Positions 1 through 8,820 of a stretch of DNA of 64,000 bases are shown piece by piece. The stretch lies in the NCBI GenBank assembly GCA_023391815.1, contig JAEWAF010000064.1, positions 140,236-204,235 on the forward strand, read 5' to 3'. The position numbers were made by a program, and so were the translations under genes. Source of the stretch: Pseudomonadota bacterium. Its GTDB lineage: Bacteria > Pseudomonadota > Gammaproteobacteria > Steroidobacterales > Steroidobacteraceae. The notes below the pieces were generated by a model. It saw only the letters and a program-made list of their open reading frames with translations, was not told the origin of the DNA and did not search any database. Numbering within the stretch: position 1 is the first letter of the stretch; the number at the start of each line of letters is the position of its first letter.

Positions 1-398
1 ACCAGACGTACCAGTGCACGCCGTGGAGCAATCCGACGTACAACCTCTTTGGCTGGCAGCGGCCCTGCTATCTGCTCGATGAGGGCTACGCCAGCAGCTT
101 CCGCTCGCTCATGGAAGATACGAATTGGGACCAGTATGGCGTGGGTCGCAACGCGCGTTGTGACAACTGCATGGCGCACTGTGGGTACGAGGGGACAGCG
201 GTCAACGACATGTTGGCGCACCCGTTGAAAGCACTGCGCGTCGGCCTGCGCGGTCCACGTGTGAGCGGTCCGATGGCACCGGAGTTGCCGGTGCTGTACA
301 CGCAGCGCCCCGAGCCGCCATCGGCCGTAATTCCTGTCACCGCGATTCGAGGCACACGGCGCGCGAACGACGGAGACCGAGATGGATGTGCGATATGA
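1..398 (+). CDS. hpnH: HpnH, adenosyl-hopene transferase, C-terminal part (5' end outside window)
   Basis: This is the last 131 codons of the radical SAM enzyme HpnH, which joins a 5'-deoxyadenosyl group to diploptene to start the side chain of C35 hopanoids. The open frame runs from the window edge to a TGA at 396-398. Recognisable HpnH C-terminal blocks are QCTPW, the FGWQRPCYLL stretch, and a cysteine-rich RCDNCMAHCGYE segment followed by HPLKALR and GPMAPE. The radical SAM CxxxCxxC motif lies upstream of the window. The end overlaps the start of hpnM by 17 bp, the usual coupling in hopanoid operons. The identification rests on these motifs and on the neighbouring hpnM and dxs. Confidence 0.9.
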   Translation, partial: QTYQCTPWSNPTYNLFGWQRPCYLLDEGYASSFRSLMEDTNWDQYGVGRNARCDNCMAHCGYEGTAVNDMLAHPLKALRVGLRGPRVSGPMAPELPVLYTQRPEPPSAVIPVTAIRGTRRANDGDRDGCAI

Positions 399-1026
399 AA
401 GCCGGCAGCCAGCGGCGCGGCGTGCTCTCATCTCGTTGCACATCCGCGTAGTGTCACTCGCGATGCTGTGCGCGCTCGGCGCATATGTGAGCGCGGCGGA
501 AGAGCGGCCAGCGTCGGCAACCGTCGAGAAGCTGCAGGCGGCACTTCTCGATTCCATGAAGAATGCCAAAGCGCTCGGCGAGCAGGGCAGTTACGAGAAG
601 CTCAAGCCGGTTGTCGAGGAGGTGCATGACTTCCCATACATCATGCGTGCGGTGCTCGGATCGAGCGCCAGTCAGCTCACGCCGGAGCAATTCAAGCAGG
701 CGGCCGCCGCGTATGCCGATGGCAGTGCACGGATCTACGCGCACGAGTTCAACAGCTACTCCGGTGAGCACTTCGTGATCCTGGAGGAGAAGCCGCAGCC
801 GCGCGACACGCGTCTGGTGCGGTCGGTATTGCAGTCGCCGGGGAATCCGGATGTGCACTTCGACTATCTATTGCGACAGTCCGATGGCCAGTGGCGCATC
901 GTGAACACGACGGCCGAAGGAGTGAGCCAGCTGGCGATGGACCGCTCGCAGGCTCAGTCGGCCTTGAAGCAGGGGGGCTTCGACGGTCTGATGGGCTGGA
1001 TCCAGGGCCGCGTGCCGAAGGAATGA
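382..1026 (+). CDS. hpnM: HpnM/MlaC-family periplasmic hopanoid-transport protein
   Basis: The 214-residue protein has an N-terminal hydrophobic export signal (about residues 22-39, ending near VSAAEE) and then the MlaC/Ttg2D/HpnM fold. Blocks typical of the family are EKLKPVVEEVHDFPYIMRAVLG, LTPEQFKQ and the HFDYLLRQSDGQWRIVNTTAEGVSQ segment near residue 160-180. MlaC-type proteins carry lipids across the periplasm; the HpnM subfamily occurs in hopanoid clusters and probably moves hopanoids to the outer membrane. A CGGAG ribosome site at 371-375 supports the ATG at 382, inside the end of hpnH. Context next to hpnH separates it from a general MlaC. Confidence 0.85.
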   Translation: MDVRYESRQPAARRALISLHIRVVSLAMLCALGAYVSAAEERPASATVEKLQAALLDSMKNAKALGEQGSYEKLKPVVEEVHDFPYIMRAVLGSSASQLTPEQFKQAAAAYADGSARIYAHEFNSYSGEHFVILEEKPQPRDTRLVRSVLQSPGNPDVHFDYLLRQSDGQWRIVNTTAEGVSQLAMDRSQAQSALKQGGFDGLMGWIQGRVPKE

Positions 1027-1036
1027 GGGTGGGAGC

Positions 1037-1768
1037 ATGCCGCGTGCCCGTCTTCAGCGCTCTCGGCTCACCTCCACCGGCTCGTTCGCGGCGCAGATGA
1101 GCGCGTGGCAGGAGCGCATGCATCTTGCGCTCGCCCGACGATTGCCCGCGGCGGACGAGGTTCCAGCACGCTTGCACGCGGCGCTGCGCAGCTGGGTGCT
1201 GGATCGCGAAGAGCGCAAGCATCCAGTACTGATGTTTGCTGTCGGAAGAACGATGGGCTTGCGCGAGGAGCACGTCGAAGTCGCGGCGTGCGCGTTGGAG
1301 CTGCTGCATTTGTTCGTCGAAGTTCACCGTACGCTGCCCGCACTCGCGCATGGGCGGGCGCCGAGACCGCATCCGGCGCTGCAAGCGTACGACGAGGCGA
1401 CTCTGTTGCTGGTCGGCGATTCGTTGCCGCCGCTGGCGTTCAATCTGATCTGCGTCGATCCCGCTTTGCCGCTGGCCGCGAAGGTGCGGCTGAGGATCGC
1501 TGCCATGCTCGCATCCGCGAGTGGCTCACACGGCAAGCACGAAGAAACGGATCGATCGCATTACTGCGCGGGCGTGCGCCTGGCCATCGCCTGCAGACGC
1601 CGGCCACCTGGTCGAAAAATGAAAGGGCTGCTCGCGGATTTCGAGCGCGCACTGGCGCTGTCTTGGTCGGATGCCTACGCGGTCCTGCCGCGGCGAGGCG
1701 AACAGGCCGAACCGCTGCGTCGGGTCACGCGCTGGCTCGCTGAGCGTGAAGGCGAAGGGGGGACGTGA
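1037..1768 (+). CDS. Degenerate polyprenyl (farnesyl) diphosphate synthase-like protein
   Basis: The 243-residue protein aligns by eye with IspA-type farnesyl diphosphate synthases. RKHPVLMFAVGRTMG corresponds to the LRP-ltYatG block, and DEATLLLVGDSLPPLAFNLI to the conserved GEATAILAGDALQTLAF block. The first aspartate-rich motif, normally DDLPAMDDD, is replaced by HRTLPALAHG. No second DDxxD is present; the matching position reads FERALALSWSDA. These Mg2+-diphosphate ligands are needed for prenyl transfer, so catalysis is unlikely. The frame is open with a good GGGAG ribosome site and one-base coupling to dxs, so it looks maintained. It may be a regulatory or structural pseudoenzyme of the hopanoid operon, or a decaying gene. 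Confidence 0.7.
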   Translation: MPRARLQRSRLTSTGSFAAQMSAWQERMHLALARRLPAADEVPARLHAALRSWVLDREERKHPVLMFAVGRTMGLREEHVEVAACALELLHLFVEVHRTLPALAHGRAPRPHPALQAYDEATLLLVGDSLPPLAFNLICVDPALPLAAKVRLRIAAMLASASGSHGKHEETDRSHYCAGVRLAIACRRRPPGRKMKGLLADFERALALSWSDAYAVLPRRGEQAEPLRRVTRWLAEREGEGGT

Positions 1769-3672
1769 TGAACGCAGGTGAGCGCTTTCCGCTGCTATCG
1801 ACGATCGAATCTCCCGCGGACGTGCGGCGGCTGCCGGCGACGCAGCTCGAGCCGCTGGCGTGTGAACTGCGCGAATTTCTCATCGAGACTGTCAGTCGCA
1901 TGGGCGGTCATTTCGCCGCGGGCCTCGGTACGGTCGAACTGACCGTGGCACTTCATTATGTGTTCGATACGCCGCAGGACCGGATCGTCTGGGACGTGGG
2001 CCACCAAGCATACCCACACAAGGTGCTGACCGGTCGGCGCGATCGCTTGCACACCATCCGTCACAGGGGCGGTCTGCTGCCATTTCCAGGGCGACAGGAA
2101 AGTGAGTACGACACCTTCGGCGTCGGCCACTCCAGCACGTCGATCAGCGCGGCGCTTGGGATGGCGATTGCCTCACAGCTCAGCGGCTCGCCGCGCAAGA
2201 TCGTCGCGGTGATCGGCGACGGCGCGCTCAGCGCGGGTCTCGCCTTCGAAGCGCTGAACCATGCAGGCGCGACCGACCTCGATCTGCTGGTCATTCTCAA
2301 CGACAACGAGATGTCGATCTCCGAAGCGGTCGGAGCGATCTCGAACTACTGCGCGAGCCTGCTCTCCGGCCGGCTCTATTCGCAGCTGCGCGAGCGAGGC
2401 AAGCGCGTGCTACGCAATCTGCCGAGTGCGTGGGAGCTCGCGCGACGCTCGGAGGTGTTCGTCAAAGGCATGGTGTTGCCCGGGACAATCTTCGAGGAGA
2501 TCGGCTTCAACTACATCGGCCCGGTGGATGGACACGATATCGATACGCTCATCGCGACTCTACGCAACGTGCGCGATCTGCGCGGGCCGCAGCTGCTGCA
2601 CGTGGTGACGCAGAAGGGCAAGGGTTATGCGCCCGCCGAGAGCGATCCGATCAAATGGCACGGACCGGGCAAGTTCGACCGCGAGACCGGTGAGATCTTC
2701 AAGGAGCCGGCGCCGGGGCTGACCTATTCCCAGGTGTTCGGCCGCTGGATCTGCGACATGGCGGAGGTCGACTCGAAGATCGTCGCGATCACGCCGGCCA
2801 TGCGCGAAGGCTCGGGACTGGTGGAGTATTCCAAACGTTTTCCGGAACGTTACTTCGATGTGGCCATCGCCGAGCAACACGCGGTAACGCTGGCAGCCGG
2901 GCTGGCCGCCGAGCAATGGCATCCCGTTGTGGCTATTTATTCCACCTTCCTGCAGCGCGCTTACGATCAGCTGATTCACGATGTCGCTCTCCAACGCCTG
3001 CCGGTCGTGTTTGCGATCGACCGGGGCGGGCTGGTCGGCGGCGACGGCGCGACTCATCAGGGCAGCTACGATCTGAGCTATTTGCGCTGTGTTCCGAACA
3101 TGATCGTGATGGCGCCGGCGGACGAGAATGAGTGCCGGCAGATGTTATACACAGCAACTCAGTGCGGTTGTCCCGCCGCTGTTCGCTATCCGCGTGGCAC
3201 CGGTCCGGGTGTGCCCGTCGAAAGCACCATGACGGCGCTGCCGATCGGCCGGGCACACACGCGACGAATCGGCCGGCAGGGGCTCGCGGTGCTTGCCTTC
3301 GGCACCATGGTCTCGCTTTGTGAGCGGATAGCTGAGCGCCACGATCTGACATTGATCAACATGCGCTTCGTGAAACCGCTGGACGAGGAGCTGGTGTTCC
3401 GCCTGGCGCAGACCCATCGCGCGCTGGTCACGGTGGAAGAGAACGTCATCGCCGGTGGCGCCGGCAGCGCGGTGAACGAGTGCCTGCAGGCGCATTGCAT
3501 TTGCATTCCGGTCCTGAACTGCGGCATCCCGGATCGTTTCATCGGGCACGGCTCGCGCGAGGACAATCTGAAGGAAGCCGGGCTCGATCAGCGCACGCTG
3601 GAGCTTGCGATCCTCAAATGGTGGCGCTCGCAGTTGCGGGTGATCCGCGCCAGCGCCTGCGCCAGCGCGTAG
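1768..3672 (+). CDS. dxs: 1-deoxy-D-xylulose-5-phosphate synthase
   Basis: DXS condenses pyruvate and glyceraldehyde 3-phosphate with thiamine diphosphate, the first step of the MEP isoprenoid pathway. The 634-residue protein has the family length. It shows the thiamine-diphosphate motif GDGALSAGLAFEALN (about residue 150) with NDNEMSIS, then IGFNYIGPVDGHD, the catalytic glutamate in DVAIAEQHAV (about residue 369), and DRGGLVGGDGATHQG. The C-terminal domain has RFVKPLD and GSREDNLKEAG. ATG at 1768 is preferred over the GTG one codon upstream because GGGGGGA lies just before it; it shares one base with the previous stop. Its place in the hopanoid operon suggests a copy dedicated to squalene supply rather than the housekeeping gene. 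Confidence 0.95.
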   Translation: MNAGERFPLLSTIESPADVRRLPATQLEPLACELREFLIETVSRMGGHFAAGLGTVELTVALHYVFDTPQDRIVWDVGHQAYPHKVLTGRRDRLHTIRHRGGLLPFPGRQESEYDTFGVGHSSTSISAALGMAIASQLSGSPRKIVAVIGDGALSAGLAFEALNHAGATDLDLLVILNDNEMSISEAVGAISNYCASLLSGRLYSQLRERGKRVLRNLPSAWELARRSEVFVKGMVLPGTIFEEIGFNYIGPVDGHDIDTLIATLRNVRDLRGPQLLHVVTQKGKGYAPAESDPIKWHGPGKFDRETGEIFKEPAPGLTYSQVFGRWICDMAEVDSKIVAITPAMREGSGLVEYSKRFPERYFDVAIAEQHAVTLAAGLAAEQWHPVVAIYSTFLQRAYDQLIHDVALQRLPVVFAIDRGGLVGGDGATHQGSYDLSYLRCVPNMIVMAPADENECRQMLYTATQCGCPAAVRYPRGTGPGVPVESTMTALPIGRAHTRRIGRQGLAVLAFGTMVSLCERIAERHDLTLINMRFVKPLDEELVFRLAQTHRALVTVEENVIAGGAGSAVNECLQAHCICIPVLNCGIPDRFIGHGSREDNLKEAGLDQRTLELAILKWWRSQLRVIRASACASA

Positions 3673-3681
3673 CTGCTGTCC

Positions 3682-4791
3682 TCAGCGCCGCTGTGGCTCC
3701 TTCGCGAGCGGCGCCACGTAAGTCACCAGGCTCACCACCATCTTGCCGGGCTCTTCCCACGGAATCATGTGAGAAGAGTGTTCGAACCACACGCCTTGTT
3801 TGTAGGGGCTTTTTACTTTGGAGAGCCACGCCGCCGTAGGTTCGGACGGAGTGGTGTAGTCGTGCCGGCCCATGAACATCACGACCGGGATGGGGAAGCG
3901 GGTGACGGACTTGTAGTCGACGTCCAGGAATTCATCCAGGACGCGACCCAGCGTGAACAGGCTGCCTTCGTCCACCGCGCAGACATCGGCGGACGAGTAC
4001 TCGGGCGATAGCAGCGGCGCGCGGAAGAAGTACTTCGAATCTTCCCGATATGCGCTCAGCCCGCCGTAGAACTGCGCCCATTTTCTGGCGATGACGATGC
4101 GCTCGCGCGTGATGGGCTGATCGCCCGGATAGGGCGCGATGGTTTTCATTTCCTCGACGGCGGCCGTGTTGCCGTGAGCGAGCGCTTGCTTCATGCCGTA
4201 GTCGAAGCTCACGCGCTCGTTGTCATGTGTATTGATCACTTGGCCGATGCCGACGTAGGCATGGAACAAATCGGGCCGTTTGAGCGCCGCGCCCATGCCG
4301 ACGACCGTGCCCCAGCTGTGCCCCATGAGGATGAGCTTTTTCTTGCCGTAGCGTTGACGCACGTACTCGGCGACTTCGATCGCGTCGTCGATGTAACGAG
4401 GAATGCGCAAGCTGTCGCCGACCGCATCGGAGTGATCCTCGACGTAAGTCTTGCCGGCACCGCGTTGGTCGTAGTTCACGACCGTGAAGTATTCCTCGAT
4501 CGGACCTTGGAATTGCCACAGTGTCGGAATGAGCGGCGAGGCCGGGCCGCCGTGCACGAATAGGATGATGGGATTGTCGCGATCATTGCCGCGCACGTTC
4601 AGCCACTGCCCGATGCCGCCGATGCGAGTCTTGAAGCTCTCTTGCACGCCATTGGGCGTGAGGATGCGGTCGCGGTCCTCGATGATCTCACGCGCCTTCT
4701 GATAAGGCGCCAGATCGGCGCACGAATCGGCATCGGCGCGGCCGCAAAGGGCCGCGGCCGCGAACAGAAACAAGCACGCCAAAGGCTTCAT
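3682..4791 (-). CDS. Secreted alpha/beta hydrolase, proline iminopeptidase-like (S33)
   Basis: The 369-residue alpha/beta hydrolase has an export signal (MKPLACLFLFAAAALCGRADA). It carries the S33 peptidase features: oxyanion motif HGGP (residues 80-83), DQRGAGKT (108-115), nucleophile elbow GHSWG with Ser159, an acid candidate in GRHDYTTP and a histidine candidate in SSHMIPWEEP. S33 enzymes remove N-terminal proline or hydrolyse related amides. Substrate cannot be told from sequence. A longer reading from 4854 exists, but the ATG at 4791 begins a clean signal peptide and has AGGGA upstream. It is convergent with dxs (9 bp apart) and divergent from the DmpA-type peptidase. Confidence 0.85.
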   Translation of the reverse strand: MKPLACLFLFAAAALCGRADADSCADLAPYQKAREIIEDRDRILTPNGVQESFKTRIGGIGQWLNVRGNDRDNPIILFVHGGPASPLIPTLWQFQGPIEEYFTVVNYDQRGAGKTYVEDHSDAVGDSLRIPRYIDDAIEVAEYVRQRYGKKKLILMGHSWGTVVGMGAALKRPDLFHAYVGIGQVINTHDNERVSFDYGMKQALAHGNTAAVEEMKTIAPYPGDQPITRERIVIARKWAQFYGGLSAYREDSKYFFRAPLLSPEYSSADVCAVDEGSLFTLGRVLDEFLDVDYKSVTRFPIPVVMFMGRHDYTTPSEPTAAWLSKVKSPYKQGVWFEHSSHMIPWEEPGKMVVSLVTYVAPLAKEPQRR

Positions 4792-4957
4792 GGTCGAATA
4801 TTCCCTGATCGATTGCAGCTGCGAAATTTTCGCGGCCTGCGGGTTATGCGTCAAACGCTGTATGTCGAGGCCGGGTTGGCGCTATCGTCCGCATTCTGCA
4901 CAGAGCGCTCGAGCAAGGGCGGTGAGCATGCGGGTTGGTTGGTGGGATGGAACAACG

Positions 4958-6124
4958 ATGCGAAGATTTCTGAAGATTCTGGCGGTCGCTGGGATGGCTT
5001 GTATGGGTGCCGCCGAGGCGGACGAGGCGGCCGGCGTGCGAGCGAGACAGCTCGGCATCGAGCCGGGGGTGCTGCGGCCGGGAAAGTACAACGCGATTAC
5101 CGATGTGGACGGTGTGCGGGTGGGGCACGTCACGCTCAAGAGGGGCGATAGCGTCCGGACCGGCGCCACTGCAATCCTGGCGCATGGAGGCAACTTGTTT
5201 CAGGACAAGGTGCCGGCGGCGGTGGTGGTCGCCAATGGCTTCGGGAAGTTGATGGGCTCGACTCAGATCGAGGAGTTGGGTGAGATCGAGTCGCCCATCG
5301 TGCTGACCAATACGCTCGCCGTGCCTCGGGCCGCCGAAGCTATCGTCAGCTGGGTGCTTGCCTACCCGGGCAACGAAAACGTCGTCTCGGTCAACGCCGT
5401 CGTCGGCGAGACCAACGACAGTCGTTTGAACGACATCCGCTCGCGACCGCTGACGGCGGAGTTGATCGGCCAGGCCATCACCGGCGCAAGCAGCGGGCCG
5501 GTTGCTGAAGGCGCGGTCGGCGCGGGCACGGGCACGGTAGCCTTCGGATGGAAAGGCGGCATCGGCACCAGTTCGCGCGTGTTGCCGAAGAAGCTCGGCG
5601 GTTACACGGTGGGCGTGCTGGTGCAGTCGAACTTCGGTGGCATCCTGCAGATGGACGGCGTGCCGATCGGTGAAGCGCTCGGCCAGTACTATTTGAAGCG
5701 CGAGCTGGACGATAGCAGCCCCGATGGATCCATCATGATGGTCGTGGCGACGGACGCGCCGCTATCGCCCGGCAATCTCCGCCGTCTGGGCGATCGCGCT
5801 ATCGCGGGTCTGGCTCGCACCGGTTCGTCGTTCTCGAACGGCTCGGGCGACTACGCGATCAGTTTTTCCACGGCGGCGAGCGTACGCCGAACGCCCGCCG
5901 TCCGCGGCGCTGTCGCTCAGATCCAGGACCTGCCCAACGACCGGATTTCGCCCTTGTTTCAAGCCACCATCGAGGCGACCGAAGAGGCGATTTACAACTC
6001 GATGCTGATGGCGCGCACCGAGCGCAGCTTCAACACCATCGAGCGCAGCTGGGTCACGGTCGAGGCATTGCCCATCGATCGGGTCAAAGAGATCTTCAGG
6101 GCGCATGGCCGGAAAGTGCCTTGA
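4958..6124 (+). CDS. DmpA-family (P1/S58) L-aminopeptidase/D-esterase, exported
   Basis: P1-family enzymes are self-cleaving N-terminal nucleophile aminopeptidases acting on small peptides, D-amino acid amides or beta-peptides. After a signal peptide starting at MRRFLKILAVAG, the mature protein shows PGKYNAITDVDGVRVGH, LTNTLAVPRAAEA, the AEGAVGAGTGTVAFGWKGGIGTSSR block, and the autocleavage site Gly257-Ser258 in DGSIMMVVATDAPL, where Ser would be the new N-terminal nucleophile. The frame opens earlier (ATG 4928), but 4958 gives the better signal sequence. An Asp/Glu racemase follows 56 bp downstream, so both may handle D-amino-acid material. Confidence 0.9.
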   Translation: MRRFLKILAVAGMACMGAAEADEAAGVRARQLGIEPGVLRPGKYNAITDVDGVRVGHVTLKRGDSVRTGATAILAHGGNLFQDKVPAAVVVANGFGKLMGSTQIEELGEIESPIVLTNTLAVPRAAEAIVSWVLAYPGNENVVSVNAVVGETNDSRLNDIRSRPLTAELIGQAITGASSGPVAEGAVGAGTGTVAFGWKGGIGTSSRVLPKKLGGYTVGVLVQSNFGGILQMDGVPIGEALGQYYLKRELDDSSPDGSIMMVVATDAPLSPGNLRRLGDRAIAGLARTGSSFSNGSGDYAISFSTAASVRRTPAVRGAVAQIQDLPNDRISPLFQATIEATEEAIYNSMLMARTERSFNTIERSWVTVEALPIDRVKEIFRAHGRKVP

Positions 6125-6180
6125 GTCTCGCTATGCAAAGTCTGCATCGGGCGGCAACGCACCGATATCAGACTGTCGCG

Positions 6181-6918
6181 ATGAGCGATTCAGCGCGGCG
6201 CTTGATCGGCGTACTTGGCGGCATGGGGCCGCTGGCCACCATCGATTTCATGACCAAAGTGGTCGCCTTGGCGCCGGCGACCTGCGATCAGGCTCACATT
6301 CCCTTGATCGTGCATCAGGTGCCGCAGATCCCAGACCGCAGCACCGCGATCATGAGAGGAAGCGATTCCCCGTTGGAGCCGATGCTGGCCGGTTTGCGGA
6401 GCTTGGCGCGGGCCGGCGTTGAGCTCGCGGTGATTCCCTGTAACACTGCGCATTACTGGTACGCGCAGCTCTCACGGCAACAAGAGTTGCCTCTGCTGCA
6501 CATCGCCGAAGCCGTGAGGCAGGAGCTGATATTGAGAGAGTCGCACCACAAGCAAGTGGCGTTGCTCGCGACCCGAGGCACGCATCGTGCGGGCGTTTAT
6601 TCCGGTCGTCTGGGCGCGGCGTTCGAGCCGTTGTTCTCGGGTGACGAAGCCGTGCAGACTCTGGTGGATGTATCCATTGCGGCCGTCAAAGCCGGTGAGT
6701 TGGAGAAAGGCAGGAGTGCCGCTCTCGAAGCAGCGGATCGCTTGTTTTCGGCAGGCGCGGAAGTGTTGATTCTCGGTTGCACGGAGTTGCCGGTGGCATT
6801 GGCGAACACAGCTGTGCAGGACCGATGTATCGATTCGACGCTCGCGCTCGCACGTCTGTGTGTGAAGGAAGCCATGCGTGACGATGTTGATGCATGCCGC
6901 GTGACGTCCCGGCACTGA
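6181..6918 (+). CDS. Aspartate/glutamate racemase family protein
   Basis: The 245-residue cytosolic protein belongs to the cofactor-independent amino acid racemase family. It has GVLGGMGPLAT near the N-terminus, the first catalytic cysteine in VIPCNTAHYWY (about residue 84-90) and the second in ILGCTELPVAL (about residue 200). With both cysteines present it is probably active, most likely on aspartate or glutamate; YgeA-type broad-spectrum racemases are an alternative. The ATG at 6181 fits the family N-terminus; an in-frame TTG at 6121 overlapping the previous stop is possible. It is followed one base later by a LysR regulator, so peptidase, racemase and regulator may be cotranscribed. Confidence 0.88.
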   Translation: MSDSARRLIGVLGGMGPLATIDFMTKVVALAPATCDQAHIPLIVHQVPQIPDRSTAIMRGSDSPLEPMLAGLRSLARAGVELAVIPCNTAHYWYAQLSRQQELPLLHIAEAVRQELILRESHHKQVALLATRGTHRAGVYSGRLGAAFEPLFSGDEAVQTLVDVSIAAVKAGELEKGRSAALEAADRLFSAGAEVLILGCTELPVALANTAVQDRCIDSTLALARLCVKEAMRDDVDACRVTSRH

Positions 6919-6919
6919 T

Positions 6920-7846
6920 ATGGATACTCGCTGGCTGCAAGATTTCCTGACCATCGCCGAGACGGGGAACTTCACACGAGCTGCCGAGATTCGCAACAGC
7001 TCGCAGGCCGCCTTCAGTCGGCGGATTCAGAGTCTGGAGCAGTGGTTGGGCGTGCCACTGATCGATCGCAGCACGTTTCCCACCAGGCTCACGCCGGAAG
7101 GCGAGCGATTTCGCGAACGCGCCGCCGAGATCGTGCTGCAAGTGGCGGACGCGAAAGTGTCACTCACGGGTGCGGTGGTCGGGCGGGGGCAACAGATCCG
7201 CATCGCGCTTCCGCACGCTCTCGCCACCGGTCGCCTGGCTTCGTGGTGGGCGCAGTGGTCCGGCCATGGCATGGACGATGTCACGTGCACGGCGGTGCCA
7301 GGCAATGTTCACGACACAGTTACCGCGCTGGTCTCGGGCAACGCCGACCTGCTCATTTGTTTCCATACGGCCGAGCAACCGATCCATTTGTCCGCTCAAT
7401 ACGAGCGCGTCGTCATCGGCGCGGAACACCTGCGGCCCTACGTCGCGACGAGTCTGGCTGCAAACGTCCAGAAACATTTTCCGGGAACGCAGCGTTCACC
7501 GCTGCCGCTGTTGATGTATTCCTCCGGCGCCTATCTGGGGCGAATGGTGGAGCTCATCATCGAATCGGCGCGGCCGCGCTTGATAGGTCGATGTGTGTTC
7601 GAGGCCGACATGGCGGATGTGCTGCGCAATCTCGCCGTCGAAGGACGAGGCGTCGCCTGGCTGCCCGACTGTTCGGCTCAAGGCGCGCCACCGGGAAGCC
7701 TGGTGCCCCTCGAAGGCTGGAGCCAAAGCATGTCGGTGGTCGCCTATCGCGATCGGCAGTCCCGAAATTCAAAAGTAGAACGATTATGGCCGGCGTTGTC
7801 CGGCAAGCCGCCTGCTCGGGCCCGGCGGCAGAAGCGTAACGCGTGA
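6920..7846 (+). CDS. LysR-family transcriptional regulator
   Basis: This is a 308-residue LysR-type regulator. The N-terminal winged helix-turn-helix spans about residues 1-60 (MDTRWLQDFLTIAETGNFTRAAE, SQAAFSRRIQSLEQWLGVPLIDR). A substrate-binding-like effector domain follows from about residue 90. It starts two bases after the racemase stop, so it is probably read from the same transcript and may control it. Its 3' end directly abuts the convergent LysR gene at 7847 with no spacer. The effector is not predictable. The C-terminus RARRQKRNA is basic and beyond the conserved fold. Confidence 0.9.
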   Translation: MDTRWLQDFLTIAETGNFTRAAEIRNSSQAAFSRRIQSLEQWLGVPLIDRSTFPTRLTPEGERFRERAAEIVLQVADAKVSLTGAVVGRGQQIRIALPHALATGRLASWWAQWSGHGMDDVTCTAVPGNVHDTVTALVSGNADLLICFHTAEQPIHLSAQYERVVIGAEHLRPYVATSLAANVQKHFPGTQRSPLPLLMYSSGAYLGRMVELIIESARPRLIGRCVFEADMADVLRNLAVEGRGVAWLPDCSAQGAPPGSLVPLEGWSQSMSVVAYRDRQSRNSKVERLWPALSGKPPARARRQKRNA

Positions 7847-8797
7847 TCATGGATCGGCCTTCCGCGCGGATACCTCCTTCAGCAACCATCGGTGAAAGGC
7901 GTCGATAGCCGGGTTGCCCTCGGCGCCACTGCGTCGGATCATCCAAAAGGCGTAAGCGTTGGGCAAGGAAAAGTCGAATGGCTTGCAGAGGCGGCCGCGG
8001 TCCAGGTCTTCCTCGATCAGCGGACCGACCCCCAGCGCCACGCCATGCCCGGCAACGGCCGCTTCTTGCGCCAGATAGATGCTCGCGAAAACCGGGCCTC
8101 GAGTGGCATCCACCCGGCTTGCACCAGCGGCTTTCAACCATGCGGACCAATCCGGCACGCCAGCGCGAGCGACCGCGCTTTCGTCGTGCAGGAGCGTGTG
8201 ATGCATCAGGTCGTTGGGTTCATTCAGCGGCCGGCTTGCATCGCTCATTAACGAAGGCGCGCAGACCGGAACTACGGGCGCATCCATCAGCCGCTCGGCC
8301 AACACGCCCGTGTAACCGCCCGGTCCGTAGCGAATGGCAACATCGATTCTGTCGCGAGCGAAATCGGTGTGCTCGTTGCCGGTCTCGATCCGCACCTTGA
8401 CATCGGGGCAGTCGCGGTGGAATCGGTGCAGTCTGGGTGCGAGCCACTTGGCGGCGAAGGACTCCACCGTGCTGATGCGCAGATTCGCCGCCATGGGCGC
8501 GGTGACCTTTTCAAGCGCCAGGTCGAGCTGTCCGAACAGCTCGCCCAGAGACGCAGCCAGCGTCTCGCCCTCGGCAGTCAGCTCGACCGAGCGGAAGCCG
8601 CGACGAAACAGCTTCACTCCGAGGTACGCCTCCAGGCGCTTTACTTGATGGCTCACCGCCGCCGGCGTGACGAACAGTTCGGCGGCGGCCGCTTGAAAAC
8701 TGAGGCTACGAGCGGCCGCTTCGAACGCCCGGAGCGCATTGAGCGGGACTGGATGACGGGGCTTCACGATCGTCCGAGCTTGCCGACGGAACAGCAT
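7847..8797 (-). CDS. LysR-family regulator, GcvA-like
   Basis: The 316-residue regulator has the GcvA-type N-terminus PLNALRAFEAAARSLSFQAAAAELFVTPAAVSHQVKRLEAYLGVKLFRR, followed by an effector domain with TVESFAAKWLAPRL and IDVAIRYGPG. Members of this subgroup commonly control divergent amino acid or beta-lactam-related genes. A GTG at 8767 immediately before KPRHPVPLNALR is an alternative start that would give the usual GcvA N-terminus. It is divergent from a two-gene metallo-beta-lactamase-fold operon across a 101-bp gap that holds a CTAAT-type inverted repeat, so it probably controls that operon and itself. Confidence 0.9.
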   Translation of the reverse strand: MLFRRQARTIVKPRHPVPLNALRAFEAAARSLSFQAAAAELFVTPAAVSHQVKRLEAYLGVKLFRRGFRSVELTAEGETLAASLGELFGQLDLALEKVTAPMAANLRISTVESFAAKWLAPRLHRFHRDCPDVKVRIETGNEHTDFARDRIDVAIRYGPGGYTGVLAERLMDAPVVPVCAPSLMSDASRPLNEPNDLMHHTLLHDESAVARAGVPDWSAWLKAAGASRVDATRGPVFASIYLAQEAAVAGHGVALGVGPLIEEDLDRGRLCKPFDFSLPNAYAFWMIRRSGAEGNPAIDAFHRWLLKEVSARKADP

Positions 8798-8806
8798 CCT
8801 ATCAAG

Positions 8807-8820
8807 TTAGCTTTGCTAAT
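8807..8820. promoter_or_regulatory. Candidate LysR/GcvA operator in divergent intergenic region
   Basis: A perfect inverted repeat, TTAGC-TTT-GCTAA, sits at 8807-8819, with a following T completing the pentamer CTAAT. GcvA binding sites contain a CTAAT core, and LysR boxes are generally AT-rich inverted repeats. It lies 10 bp upstream of the LysR start and 79 bp before the metallohydrolase start. This suits autoregulation plus control of the divergent operon. Binding is inferred. Confidence 0.4.
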
